Assembly: GCA_036558745.1 (NCBI GenBank)
Contig: DATBEZ010000031.1
Coordinates: 1 to 64,000, forward strand
Length of the DNA stretch: 64,000 nucleotides
Reading direction: 5' to 3'
From: JAMXLJ01 sp036558745
Lineage (GTDB): Bacteria > Actinomycetota > Acidimicrobiia > IMCC26256 > JAMXLJ01
Shown: piece by piece, positions 1-8,447 of the stretch
Numbering within the stretch: position 1 is the stretch's first letter
Layout: the number at the start of each line of letters is the position of its first letter
The notes under the pieces: generated by a model
Told to the model about the DNA's origin: nothing
Databases searched by the model: none
The model's input: only the letters and a program-made list of their open reading frames with translations
Translations under genes and position numbers: made by a program

Positions 1-1
1 G

Positions 2-724
2 ATCGAGAACCTCGGTGGCTGGCTCACGACCGTGCTGTCGCGTGTGTGTCTCGATGCCTTGCGCTCGCGCACGTCGCGGCGAGAGGAGCTGGTCGATGAC
101 CACGACGCCGACCTCGAGGCGGACGTGGATCCCGAAGGCGAGGCGATGCTGGTCGACTCCGTGGGGCGCGCGCTCCTCGTCGTGCTGGATCGGCTCGGGC
201 CCGACGAGCGCGTCGCGTTCGTGCTGCACGACCTGTTCGCGGTCCCCTTCGAAGAGGTCGCGCCCATCGTCGGGCGCACGCCGTCGACCACGAAGAAGCT
301 CGCCAGCCGCGCCCGCCAGCGAGTGCAAGGGACGTCGACGGTTCCCGCTCACGATCTCGCGGGTCACCGCGCCATCGTCGAGGCATTCCTCGCCGCGTCG
401 CGTGCGGGCGACCTCGACGCGATCCTCGCGGTGCTGGCTCCCGACGTCGTGCGCCGCGCCGACCCGGCCGCACTCCCGTCCGGGCGCGCCCGCGAGGTGC
501 GGGGCGCACGGACCGTTGCAGAGGAGATCGCGGTGTTCGGGGCCAACGCACGCTTCGCCGCGCCGGCACTGGTCGACGGCGACGTCGGCATCGTCGTCGC
601 GCCCCGTGGGCGGCTTCGGATGGCGCTCGTCATCAGCATCGACGGTGACCGGATCGCGGCGTACGAGCTCGTCGCCGATCCTGGACGTCTCCGTACCCTG
701 CGGCTGGCCGTCCTCGATCGCTGA
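2..724 (+). CDS. ECF sigma factor with C-terminal SnoaL-like domain, 5' end missing
   Basis: The frame is open from the first base of the window, so the start and most of sigma region 2 lie outside; 240 residues are visible. The segment RLGPDERVAFVLHDLFAVPF, followed by EEVAPIVGRTPSTTKKLASRARQRV, is a typical sigma region 4 helix-turn-helix. The last ~130 residues (from HRAIVEAFLAASRAGDLDAI) are a SnoaL/NTF2-like domain, the layout of ECF41/SigJ-type factors, whose extension controls activity without a classical anti-sigma protein. The tag gene converges from the other strand 12 bases after the stop. Family assignment is firm; the target regulon is unknown. Confidence 0.85.
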   Translation: MENLGGWLTTVLSRVCLDALRSRTSRREELVDDHDADLEADVDPEGEAMLVDSVGRALLVVLDRLGPDERVAFVLHDLFAVPFEEVAPIVGRTPSTTKKLASRARQRVQGTSTVPAHDLAGHRAIVEAFLAASRAGDLDAILAVLAPDVVRRADPAALPSGRAREVRGARTVAEEIAVFGANARFAAPALVDGDVGIVVAPRGRLRMALVISIDGDRIAAYELVADPGRLRTLRLAVLDR

Positions 725-736
725 CGCGCGCCGCGC

Positions 737-1312
737 TCAGCCGGTGCGGACGAAGCAGTCGACGACGTGGTCGTCGACCATGCCCGTCGCCTGCATGAAC
801 GCGTAGACGGTCGTCGGGCCGACGAAGCGGAAGCCCCGCTTGCGCAGGTCCTTGCTCAGTCGCGTCGACGTCTCCGTGACCGCGGGGATCTGGCTCATCT
901 CGGTCGGCTCGTTCACGACGGGGGCCCCGTCGACATAGGACCAGAGGTACTCGTCGAGCGAGCCGCCCGTCTGTTCGCGGAGGTCGAGCACGGCGCGCGC
1001 GTTGTCGATCGCGGCGTCGATCTTCTGCCGGTTGCGGACGATGCCCGCGTCACCGAGCAGTCGGGTCACGTCGCGGTCGCCGAAGCGGGCGACGCGCTCG
1101 ATGTCGAAGCCCGCGAACGCGTCGCGGTATCCCTCGCGCTTGCGCAGGATCGTCGACCACGACAGCCCGGCTTGTGCGCCTTCGAGCACCAGGAGCTCGA
1201 ACAACGCGCCGTCGTCGTGGTGCGGGACGCCCCACTCGTCGTCGTGATAGGCGACCATGAGCGGGTCGGTGCCCGCCCACGCGCAGCGCGTTCTGCCGTC
1301 AGCGCCCGTCAC
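737..1312 (-). CDS. tag: DNA-3-methyladenine glycosylase I
   Basis: 191 residues, normal length for the family. It removes 3-methyladenine from alkylated DNA, the first step of base-excision repair. Seen in the sequence: the N-terminal TRCAWAG and AYHDDEWGVP motifs, the helix-hairpin-helix region around GLSWSTILRKREGYRDAFAGF, and the C-terminal VDDHVVDCF. Together these supply the Cys, His, His and Cys of the family's zinc snap. It starts inside the end of the upstream dcd gene (14-base overlap), so the two are probably cotranscribed. Confidence 0.93.
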   Translation of the reverse strand: MTGADGRTRCAWAGTDPLMVAYHDDEWGVPHHDDGALFELLVLEGAQAGLSWSTILRKREGYRDAFAGFDIERVARFGDRDVTRLLGDAGIVRNRQKIDAAIDNARAVLDLREQTGGSLDEYLWSYVDGAPVVNEPTEMSQIPAVTETSTRLSKDLRKRGFRFVGPTTVYAFMQATGMVDDHVVDCFVRTG

Positions 1313-1874
1313 GCGGGAAGTTGAGGTAGTAGCGGCTCGGTGTGGGCCCGCGCTGACCCTGGTACTTCGAGCCGGTGCGCTCGGAGCCGTAGGGGCTGTC
1401 GGCCGCGGTCGTCATACGCAGGAACGAGATCTGGCCGATCTTCATCGCCGGGTAGATCGCGATGGGGAGGTTCGCCACGTTCGACAGCTCGAGGGTGAGG
1501 TGCCCGTCCCAGCCCGCGTCGACGAACCCGGCGGTGCTGTGGATCAGCAGCCCGAGGCGTCCGAGGCTCGACTTGCCCTCGAGGCGCGCGACGAGGTCGG
1601 ACGGGAGCGCGACGCGTTCGAGCGTCGAGCCGAGCACGAACTCGCCGGGATGCAGGATGAACGAGCGACCGTCGGGCACCTCGACCAGCTCGGTCAGGTC
1701 CTCCTGGGGCTCCTTCGGGTCGATGAACGGCGTGGTGTCGTTGCGGAAGACGCGGAAGTAGCGGTCGACGTGGAGGTCGACCGAGCTCGGCTGCACGGAG
1801 CCCTCGGCCAGCGGCTCGATGACGATGCGGCCGGCCTCGAGCTCCTCTCGAATGGTGCGGTCGGACAGGATCAC
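1299..1874 (-). CDS. dcd: dCTP deaminase, probably the dUMP-forming type
   Basis: 191 residues. It deaminates dCTP; in actinobacteria such as Mycobacterium tuberculosis the same enzyme also removes pyrophosphate to give dUMP for thymidylate synthesis. The active-site stretch FVDAGWDGHLTLELSN, with its catalytic Glu, and the C-terminal GSKYQGQRGPTPSRYY closely resemble the bifunctional mycobacterial protein. That second activity is inferred from similarity. It overlaps tag by 14 bases on the same strand, a small nucleotide/DNA-repair operon. Confidence 0.93.
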   Translation of the reverse strand: MILSDRTIREELEAGRIVIEPLAEGSVQPSSVDLHVDRYFRVFRNDTTPFIDPKEPQEDLTELVEVPDGRSFILHPGEFVLGSTLERVALPSDLVARLEGKSSLGRLGLLIHSTAGFVDAGWDGHLTLELSNVANLPIAIYPAMKIGQISFLRMTTAADSPYGSERTGSKYQGQRGPTPSRYYLNFPRDGR

Positions 1875-1901
1875 GCGCCGGAGCCTACTCAGGCCCCGAA
1901 A

Positions 1902-3092
1902 TCAGGCGACGGAGGACAGCTCCGGCGACGCAAGCTCAGCTCCGATCACCTCGCGATTCCGCGGCGCGCTCGCCTTGCGGTGCAGGAAGGGGCGCTCGAC
2001 CACCAGGTACGACAGCACCGCGGCTCCGAGCGAGAGCGCGAGCAGCAACACGACGATCAGCGCGTCCATCGCGCCGATCGGCGCCTCGACACCGGTCCAG
2101 CGCAGCCCGTGCTCGAAGATCGGGTAGTGCCAGAGGTACAGGCCATAGCTGATCAGTCCCGCGAACCGCAGCCCCCGCGCGTCGAAGACCGTGGTGCGGG
2201 GACGGCTGCACAGCGCGACCAGTCCCGCCGCGACGCAGAGCGCGACGAGCGGGTGCAGGAAGGGGTCGAACAGGTTGCCGCGCGCGTGGCCGAACGTGGA
2301 CCCGTGGTAGATCCCGAGCGCGAGCACCGCCACGACCGCGCCGAGTGCGACCACGCGTGTCCGCAACGCGCGGATCAGCGCGGTGGAGTGTCCGCTCTGG
2401 GCCTGCACGACGAGCTCGCCGGCGATCGCGCCCGCGACGAACTGGTCGAGTCGCCCGAAGATGAAGCTCGCGGGCAGTCCGAGCGGCGGCACGTGCGACC
2501 ACCACATCGCGCTCAGGGCGACGCAGCCGGCGAGCACCGTCCACCGACCGGCGCGCGCCATGAGGAACACGACGAGGGGCACGAGCAGGTAGAAGTGCCA
2601 CTCTGTCGTGAGACTCCAGTACACGGTGTTCACCGCGCCGGGCAGGTCGGGCAGCACGTACTGGTTGACGCTGCCGAGCAGGAACAGTCGCTTCACGTCC
2701 GTCAGCAGCGCGGGCGCGGTGAGCGGCACGAGGATGGCGAGCGACACCCAGTACGCGGGCAGGATCCGCAGCGCGCGTCGTCGCGCGAAGTCGCGCGCTG
2801 CGGCGACGAACCCGCCGCTTCGCGCACGCGTCGCCCGCCAGCTGCGCACGACGAGGAAGCCCGAGAGGACGAAGAAGATGTCGACGCCGAAGCGGCCCGT
2901 TCCCATCGGCCACCACATCCACGGCACGTTCGACGGCCCGATGTGCCCGCTCGGAGCGAGCATGCCGAACACGTGCCACCCGACCACAGCCAGCACGGCC
3001 AGGCCGCGCACCCCGTCCAGAGCGGGCCACCGGGTCGGGCTCCCCAGGTCCTGGACCAGGGCGCGGCGGGGCCTGAGGTCGACGACGGTCAT
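1902..3092 (-). CDS. Acyltransferase family 3 membrane protein
   Basis: 396 residues with about ten hydrophobic segments. The N-terminal RWPALDGVRGLAVLAVVGWHVF carries the conserved Arg-X10-His pattern of acyltransferase-3 proteins, followed by VDIFFVLSGFLV. These integral membrane enzymes O-acylate sugars, lipids or peptidoglycan from the cytoplasmic side; the substrate here cannot be read. A GTG lies directly before the chosen ATG (3095). It ends 28 bases from the dcd start and could share its message. It may serve the polysaccharide genes at 31-64 kb, but nothing links them directly. Confidence 0.85.
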   Translation of the reverse strand: MTVVDLRPRRALVQDLGSPTRWPALDGVRGLAVLAVVGWHVFGMLAPSGHIGPSNVPWMWWPMGTGRFGVDIFFVLSGFLVVRSWRATRARSGGFVAAARDFARRRALRILPAYWVSLAILVPLTAPALLTDVKRLFLLGSVNQYVLPDLPGAVNTVYWSLTTEWHFYLLVPLVVFLMARAGRWTVLAGCVALSAMWWSHVPPLGLPASFIFGRLDQFVAGAIAGELVVQAQSGHSTALIRALRTRVVALGAVVAVLALGIYHGSTFGHARGNLFDPFLHPLVALCVAAGLVALCSRPRTTVFDARGLRFAGLISYGLYLWHYPIFEHGLRWTGVEAPIGAMDALIVVLLLALSLGAAVLSYLVVERPFLHRKASAPRNREVIGAELASPELSSVA

Positions 3093-3238
3093 CACGGCGG
3101 ACTCTTCCCAGCGCGGCTGGTCTCCACCTGAGGAAGGCCGAAGAGTTTGCTGAAACGCGGATCGCGTCTCCTGGGCGACTCCGCTCCGGCGTCCCGGGCT
3201 CCGCCCACGCCTGCGCTGCGTCTCACTACCCTCGGCCC

Positions 3239-4363
3239 GTGGCCGACGGGAACCGCTCCCAGCAGGACGCGCTCGGGCGGTTGCGGGAGGCGGGGCTCTA
3301 CGACCCGGCCTCGCCGTCGGCGCCCGAGCGGGAGGAGCTGTTGCGCTACCTGCTCGAGCGGTTCTCGGTGACCGAGATCGAGTACTGGGTCGAGCAGTCG
3401 AGCCTCATGGGGGTCGCGGCGCGAGCGATCGACCGTCCGCCCGCGTTCGTCAGCGCAGACGAGATCGCGGCGCGTGCCGGTGTCGACGTCGACACGGTGG
3501 TCGACGTGCGCACCGCGTTCGGCTTCCCCGTGGTCGACCCGAAAGCACCGTCGATACCCGAGTCCGCCGTCGACGACGTCGGCGCCTTCGTGCTCGGGGC
3601 CGAGCTGTACGGGCGCGATGAAGCGCTGGCGTTCGCTCGCGTCCTCGGATGGGCCGCGGCCCGCGTCGGCGAGGCGGCACGGGCGATGTTCGGCGGCAGC
3701 GTCGAACGGATGGACGCGGCGACGCGCACAGAGCTCGAGATGGCGAAGGCGAACGAGCGGGCGGCGGTCGCGTGGATGCAGGTCCAGTCGGTGATGGCCC
3801 ACCTGCTGGCGGAACATCCGCTGCGCAACTTCGGGTTCGTCGAGGCGCTGATGCGCGGCGAGCTGCAGGTCGCGCTCGCGTTCGTCGATCTGATCGCGTC
3901 CACGGAGTGGGCCGAGTCGCTCGACGCCGCGGCGCATTCCGAGGCCTTGCGTCGTTTCGAGATGCGGGCCGCGGCGATCGCAGCGGAGCGCGGCGCCAGG
4001 TTGGTCAAGCTGATCGGCGACGAGGCCATGCTGGTCGCCGACGACGCGGTGACACTCTGCGGGGTCGCCGTGGCCGTCTGCGAGATGGCGAACGGGGACG
4101 CCGTGTTGCCCGGTGCCCGCGGGGCGGTCGGCTTCGGGTCGGTCACCGCGCGAGACGGCGACTACTTCGGCCCGCTCGTCAACGTCGTCGCCCGGGCCTC
4201 GAAGCTCGCGCCGCCGGGTGGGATCGTCGTGACCGCGGAGGTGGCGCGCTCCCTCGACCCGGCCGGGTGGTCGACCGAACCGGTCGGGCCGGCTGCGCTG
4301 CGGGGCGTGACGGAGACGGTGTACCTGAACCGGGCGACACCGGTGCGTCTCGAACGTGCGTAG
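3239..4363 (+). CDS. Class III adenylate/guanylate cyclase with N-terminal regulatory region
   Basis: 374 residues, GTG start. Residues 1-190 form a helical region like the regulatory domain of actinobacterial cyclases such as Rv2212. Residues 210-365 are the catalytic domain. Both metal-binding aspartates are present (FVDLIAS, D217; LIGDEAM, D261), with K257 at a substrate-specifying position and the transition-state pair N315/R319 in NVVAR. The protein should therefore be active as a homodimer, making cAMP more likely than cGMP. No membrane segment is seen. It is divergent from the acyltransferase and followed by a tRNA gene. Confidence 0.87.
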   Translation: MADGNRSQQDALGRLREAGLYDPASPSAPEREELLRYLLERFSVTEIEYWVEQSSLMGVAARAIDRPPAFVSADEIAARAGVDVDTVVDVRTAFGFPVVDPKAPSIPESAVDDVGAFVLGAELYGRDEALAFARVLGWAAARVGEAARAMFGGSVERMDAATRTELEMAKANERAAVAWMQVQSVMAHLLAEHPLRNFGFVEALMRGELQVALAFVDLIASTEWAESLDAAAHSEALRRFEMRAAAIAAERGARLVKLIGDEAMLVADDAVTLCGVAVAVCEMANGDAVLPGARGAVGFGSVTARDGDYFGPLVNVVARASKLAPPGGIVVTAEVARSLDPAGWSTEPVGPAALRGVTETVYLNRATPVRLERA

Positions 4364-4377
4364 CGCGGGCCGACGCG

Positions 4378-4383
4378 TACAAT
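4378..4383 (+). promoter_or_regulatory. Possible -10 box for the tRNA-Gly gene
   Basis: TACAAT lies in otherwise very GC-rich DNA about 50 bases upstream of the tRNA. No good -35 hexamer is found 16-18 bases further up. This is a prediction from position and base composition only. Confidence 0.35.
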
Positions 4384-4433
4384 CGGCGCCCGGGCCGGAT
4401 CGGTTTCGCTTCAGCGAATCAGTCCGTCTCCAC

Positions 4434-4504
4434 GCGGGTGTAGTTCAGAGGCAGAACATCAGCTTCCCAAGCTGAGAACGCGAGTTCGATTCTCGTCACC
4501 CGCT
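4434..4504 (+). tRNA. tRNA-Gly (anticodon CCC)
   Basis: The cloverleaf folds completely by eye. Acceptor GCGGGTG (4434-4440) pairs with CACCCGC (4497-4503). D stem GTTC/GAAC. Anticodon stem TCAGC/GCTGA around loop TTCCCAA, with anticodon CCC at 4466-4468. T stem closes the loop TTCGATT. CCA is not encoded. No integrase gene lies nearby. Confidence 0.96.
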
Positions 4505-4676
4505 CAGCAGCAATTCGGTCCGCGCGCTCCGTCGGCGCGTCGATCCCGTGGACGCGCGCTCGCCGGTGAGCGCGTCCGGCCTTGCGGGAATTTCGTGGTT
4601 CGGGCTGTAACCGCGGAGGGTCATCGCTCCACCAGGGGGACGTCATCAGCACAACGGATGCAGCTGACACGTCCTC

Positions 4677-4690
4677 ACCGGTGAACCGGT
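4677..4690 (+). promoter_or_regulatory. Tandem ACCGGT sites upstream of the 55-residue protein
   Basis: Two ACCGGT palindromes (4677-4682 and 4685-4690) stand two bases apart, about 20 bases before the ATG at 4711. Such spaced palindromes can be regulator half-sites; function is inference. Confidence 0.25.
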
Positions 4691-4710
4691 CCGAACACAA
4701 CGGAGCAACG

Positions 4711-4878
4711 ATGAATCCGTACAAGCACCGCCGCCACCCCGGTTGGTCCCGCCGCCCGGTCGACTTCACCATCAACTTCCCCACCATCGAGACGGTCGTC
4801 GCGGTCCAGAACGTCCAGTCCTTCAACTTCGGCGGCGGCACGTCCGTGGCCGAGGCCGTGCAGACCATCTCGCTCTGA
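4711..4878 (+). CDS. Candidate small protein of 55 residues, function unknown
   Basis: This ATG is chosen because GGAG lies five bases upstream; the frame stays open further 5' but without a comparable ribosome site. The N-terminal third is basic (MNPYKHRRHPGWSRRP). The rest is neutral: a beta-prone stretch (FTINFPTIETVVAVQNVQSF), then a FGGGTS turn. There is no signal peptide or transmembrane segment. It lies in a short, less GC-rich patch between a tRNA and a decayed gene. It could be a real small protein, a peptide precursor or a remnant; no family is recognised. Confidence 0.45.
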   Translation: MNPYKHRRHPGWSRRPVDFTINFPTIETVVAVQNVQSFNFGGGTSVAEAVQTISL

Positions 4879-4969
4879 CCAGCGGGATGTGCGCGTGAGT
4901 TTCGGACCAATCGCTCGCCGTCCTCACCCCCCGGGCGGCGGGCGATGGTCCGTCCAACCGGCCGACGCC

Positions 4970-5523
4970 TCAGTGGTGGCCGGCGATGATCTGCAGATAG
5001 GCGACGAGGTCGACGCCGACGTGCTGGATGGTGGCGGGGTCGCTCGAGAAGAGCGTCCGGATGGGTCCAGTCGAAGCCGCCGGTGTTGTCGTGCCTGGAG
5101 CGCGGTGCACTCCGACACCGGGATCCCGGTCACGTTCGCGCACGGCACCTGTTCCGCCAGCGGAGCCACCTGCGTGCTGGTCAAGGCCCGGTTGTAGATG
5201 CGGACCTCGTCGATCGCGCCCTTGAACGCAGGGTCACCCAGTTGGATCCCGTGCCCGGCCTGTCCGAACCCGCCCGGGATGCTGTTGCGCTCGATGCCGT
5301 CGACGTAAGCCACCGTGGGCGACGGGTCCACCGTCATCGCGACGTGGTGCCAGCCGCCGGCCACGAGGCTCGACGCGTCGGCGAAGATTGTGATCGTCGC
5401 CATCGCGGCGTGGGCGCGGCCGATGTGGCCGAACGGCCCGATCCCCGGGATCACCGCGGCGAGGAGCAGCGTGACGAGCACCGCCGCGGCGCGCCGCGCC
5501 ATCGTGTGGACGTGATCCGTCAT
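4970..5523 (-). pseudogene. Decayed secreted LamG-domain protein
   Basis: From the ATG at 5523 a signal peptide is read (MARRAAAVLVTLLLAAVIP, ending near GRAHAA). It is followed almost directly by the C-terminal half of a LamG/concanavalin-like fold (GGWHHVAMTVD, VAYVDGIE, FKGAIDEVRIYNRALTS). The N-terminal half of that domain is missing. Past SECTAL, sensible sequence continues only by changing frame near 5090 (HDNTGGFDWTH) and again near 5060 (DPATIQHVGVDLVAYL), ending at a TGA at 4970. This suggests an internal deletion plus two frameshifts. Sequencing errors could explain the shifts but not the missing half-domain. Confidence 0.6.
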
Positions 5524-5715
5524 GGTGAGTCCCCGCTCCCCGCGCCCACCGCTCGCTACACCACCGGTCGTCCGTATCGGTCGCCGCACGACATCTGGCG
5601 CACACGAGATGTGTGCCGTGAACCGGGACACTGCGACCCGGTGCATCGCGTTCCGTCTGACGAACGATCGGAGGAGACCTACGAGCGAAGACGCCGGGCA
5701 TAGGGTTGATCCGCG

Positions 5716-6348
5716 ATGGCTGACGAGGGTCTGCAGCTCGAGGACGGCGGACGAAGCAGATCGGCGGTTTCGCTCGACGAGGTCAACGACGCGTTGGCGC
5801 GTTTCGGCACGCGCGTGTGGCCACTCGACCTGACCCACGTCACCGGTGAGCAACGCCGGCTGCTCGACCGCGTGCAGCTCACCGACGCGGAAGTCACGAG
5901 CTTGCGTGACGCGTTCCTGTTGTCGCGCGCACGCCTGCTGGAGCTCATCACCGGAGCGGGTCGCGAGCCGCGGGTTGCCAACGGCGGCGACCTCGCCACC
6001 GTCGACGTCACGCACGACGTGCACTACCCGGAGCTCTATCCCGTCGCGCCCGGCATCGACTACAGCCGCTTCGACCGGTTGCACGTGAACCGCGCCGAGG
6101 ACGGTTCAGGTGTCGACGAAACCCTGCAGATGCTGGCGGGCCGCGGTGTGCGCGTCGTCCAGAGCCTGCCCGACGTCGGCATGCTCACCCTGTTCCTCGA
6201 CTGCCCGTCGCCCGACCAGGGGTGGACCGTGTCGTACTCCGGTGCCCAGCCCCACATCGCGAGCTTCACGGACGCGAGCGCGGGCTCGAAGATCCTGATG
6301 CAGATCATCGGGCCGGCGCGCTGGAACATGGAGTACGTCGACACCTAG
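5716..6348 (+). CDS. Hypothetical protein, 210 residues
   Basis: I do not recognise this family. The protein is soluble, with no signal peptide or membrane segment. It has a helical N-terminal half (LDEVNDALARFG, ELTDAEV-like helices around residues 20-85) and a C-terminal half rich in beta strands (ATVDVTHDVHYPELYPVAPG, GMLTLFLDC, GWTVSYSGAQPHIASF). Twenty-one bases after its stop begins the TerB/COQ4-like fusion, so the two are probably translated from one message and may act together. Codon use matches the neighbourhood, so it is very likely a real gene. Confidence 0.7.
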   Translation: MADEGLQLEDGGRSRSAVSLDEVNDALARFGTRVWPLDLTHVTGEQRRLLDRVQLTDAEVTSLRDAFLLSRARLLELITGAGREPRVANGGDLATVDVTHDVHYPELYPVAPGIDYSRFDRLHVNRAEDGSGVDETLQMLAGRGVRVVQSLPDVGMLTLFLDCPSPDQGWTVSYSGAQPHIASFTDASAGSKILMQIIGPARWNMEYVDT

Positions 6349-6369
6349 GCCACCGGTACGCTTGCTCGC

Positions 6370-7377
6370 GTGCTGACCGAGGTCGACGAGCACGAGGCAC
6401 GAGCGATCGCGGGGGCGATGCTCGCCGTCGCGACACTCGACGGGAAACGCCCGCCGTCCGAGGCCGACACCGTGACGATCGGTGCTGCGTGGCATTACCT
6501 CTTCCGCCGGCCCGACGAGCTCGCGGTCGACACGCTGGCGCCGCTCGGGCCGGACGACCTCGCCGCCGCGCTGAGCAGCGACGCGGTCGCGGAGCACGCG
6601 GCGCGCTGCCTGGCGATCACGAGCCTGGTCGACGGCGTCCTCGACGACGACGAGATCGCGCTCGTGCTGCGCTACTCGTCAGCGCTCGGCCTGCACGACA
6701 CGTACCTGCGTGACCTGGCCGAGACCGCGAAGGGCCACCTCCAGGCCGCGCTCGCGGACATGACCCGCGAGAACCTGCTGAGCATCACCGGTCGCGAGTG
6801 GAACATCGACGACGCGAGCGAGTGGCTCCTCCCCTACCGCGGCGCGCCGGATCCCGCGTTGCACGAGCGGTACGTCGCGCTGGAGCGATATCCCGCGGGC
6901 ACGCTCGGCCGCGCGTTCTGGGACTGGTACCACGGGCACGGCTTCGTCCTGCCGGGCCAAGGCGACGCGCTCAACGAGTCGTTCGCGACGCCGCACGACT
7001 CGACCCACATCCTGAGCGGCTATAGCACGACGCCGCAGGGTGAGCTCCTCGTCTCCACGTTCACGGCGGGGATGCACCCCGAGGAGCCGATGGCCGGCCA
7101 CATCCTGCCGGTGATCTACAGCTGGCACCTCGGCATCGAGATCAACAAGGTCGCGGGCAGCTTCCGCGGCGCGCTCGACCCCGAGAAGTTCTGGGTCGCG
7201 TGGGAGCGCGGCGGCGAGCTGACCACCGACACGTTCGCTCCCGACTGGAACTTCTGGCGCGCGTGCGAGCGACCGGTCGCGGACCTGCGTGCCGAGTACC
7301 ACGTCCCGCCGCTCGACGATCGTTTCGCCGCGTCGAGCGACGGCACCGAAGGCGTCGACTACCACCCCATCGCGTAG
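6370..7377 (+). CDS. TerB-like / COQ4-like fusion protein
   Basis: 335 residues, GTG start. Residues ~5-130 are helical with an acidic loop (LVDGVLDDDEIALVLRY) as in TerB/DjlA-N folds. Residues ~155-320 match COQ4-type proteins: RYPAGTLGRAFWDWY precedes the metal motif HDSTH with a Glu twelve residues on (H209, D210, H213, E225; HDxxH-x11-E). COQ4 is a metal-binding protein needed for ubiquinone synthesis. Actinobacteria generally use menaquinone, so the role here must differ or be broader. I know the two families but not this combination. It probably forms an operon with the preceding unknown gene. Confidence 0.65.
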   Translation: MLTEVDEHEARAIAGAMLAVATLDGKRPPSEADTVTIGAAWHYLFRRPDELAVDTLAPLGPDDLAAALSSDAVAEHAARCLAITSLVDGVLDDDEIALVLRYSSALGLHDTYLRDLAETAKGHLQAALADMTRENLLSITGREWNIDDASEWLLPYRGAPDPALHERYVALERYPAGTLGRAFWDWYHGHGFVLPGQGDALNESFATPHDSTHILSGYSTTPQGELLVSTFTAGMHPEEPMAGHILPVIYSWHLGIEINKVAGSFRGALDPEKFWVAWERGGELTTDTFAPDWNFWRACERPVADLRAEYHVPPLDDRFAASSDGTEGVDYHPIA

Positions 7378-7388
7378 CGGCGAGGGTT

Positions 7389-8447
7389 CTAGGCCGACGC
7401 GGCGCGGTCCTTGGCCACCTCGTCGAGCTCGCCGTACTCGGCGCCGGTGTCGGCCCAGTCCTCGAACTGGATGACGCCGATCTCGGTGAAGCGCTCGCGG
7501 AGCCAGCCGCCCGACGCGTCGAGCAGGCCGAGCTTCTTGCAGTTGGGGACGATCTTCGAGAACAGCAACTGCTGGAACAGCTTCTGAGCCGGCGGGTTCA
7601 CCCGGTCCATGGTCCGGTAGACGGCGATGGGATCGACGCCGAGGCGCTCCCACATCTCGGTGTGCATGAACCGCCGCTGCAGACGGCGCGCGACGTCGAA
7701 CGCGAACTCCTGGCGCTCGCGCACCTCGCGGTCGCCGAGACCGGCGTAGAGCTCCTGCAGCGACAGCACGCCGAACGCGACGTGACGCGCCTCGTCGCTC
7801 ATCACGTAGCGCAGCATCTTCTTGAGGAGCGGCTCGGTCGTGACCTGGTGCATGAGGCCGAACGCCGCGAGCGCGAGCCCCTCCACCATGATCTGCATGC
7901 CGAGGTACGCGATGTCCCAACGCGGGTCGCGCAGGATGTCGTCGAGGATGCCCTTGAGGTTGTCGTTGATGCCGTACTGGTGGCCGAGCTTCTCGTCCAG
8001 GTACCGCGCGAACACCTCGACGTGTCGGGCCTCGTCCATCACTTGCGTCGCCGCGTAGTACTTGGCGTCGATCCACGGCACGGTCTCGACGATGCGTGCG
8101 GTGCACAAGAGCGCGCCCTGCTCACCGTGCATGAACTGCGACAGCAGCGAGTTCTGGAGCTCGACCGAGACCCGCCGCCACTCGGCGTCACCGAAGTGAC
8201 CGACGGGCGAGCCCTCGGCCTCGGCGAGCGCGTGGAACCGCATCGTCCCACCGCCGCCCAGCTCGCTGCCGACCTTCTCGGGGTCGACGTCGATCGACCA
8301 GTCCAGGTCGGTGGACGCGTTCCACTGCGACGTCTTCGCCTTCTCGTACAGCTTCTTCAGCGCGGCGCGGCTCTGCTCGTAGTCCCACGTGAACGTCGCG
8401 TCGAACGCCGCGTGCACGGCGTGGACCGTCTCGACTGCGTCCGTCAT
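7389..8447 (-). CDS. Ferritin-like diiron protein
   Basis: 352 residues. Two copies of the carboxylate-bridged diiron signature are visible: a Glu in EQGALL with DEARHVEVF, and a Glu in MVEGLAL with SDEARHVAFG (E...ExxH twice), as in R2-like oxidases and AurF-type oxygenases. It is probably an oxygen-activating oxidase or N-oxygenase; the substrate is unknown. The chosen ATG has GAGGAG a few bases upstream and overlaps the stop of the TetR gene (ATGA), so regulator and enzyme are translationally coupled. A longer frame exists, but it lies within the TetR gene. Confidence 0.78.
   Translation of the reverse strand: MTDAVETVHAVHAAFDATFTWDYEQSRAALKKLYEKAKTSQWNASTDLDWSIDVDPEKVGSELGGGGTMRFHALAEAEGSPVGHFGDAEWRRVSVELQNSLLSQFMHGEQGALLCTARIVETVPWIDAKYYAATQVMDEARHVEVFARYLDEKLGHQYGINDNLKGILDDILRDPRWDIAYLGMQIMVEGLALAAFGLMHQVTTEPLLKKMLRYVMSDEARHVAFGVLSLQELYAGLGDREVRERQEFAFDVARRLQRRFMHTEMWERLGVDPIAVYRTMDRVNPPAQKLFQQLLFSKIVPNCKKLGLLDASGGWLRERFTEIGVIQFEDWADTGAEYGELDEVAKDRAASA

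Noticed and set aside
1257..3131. Long plus-strand open frame of 624 codons opposite tag, dcd and the acyltransferase
   Set aside because: Composition is Arg/Glu/His-rich shadow sequence; three well-supported genes occupy the other strand.
4434..5716. Integrated element at the tRNA-Gly gene
   Set aside because: No integrase, no second copy of the tRNA 3' end found downstream; only a decayed gene and a small frame.
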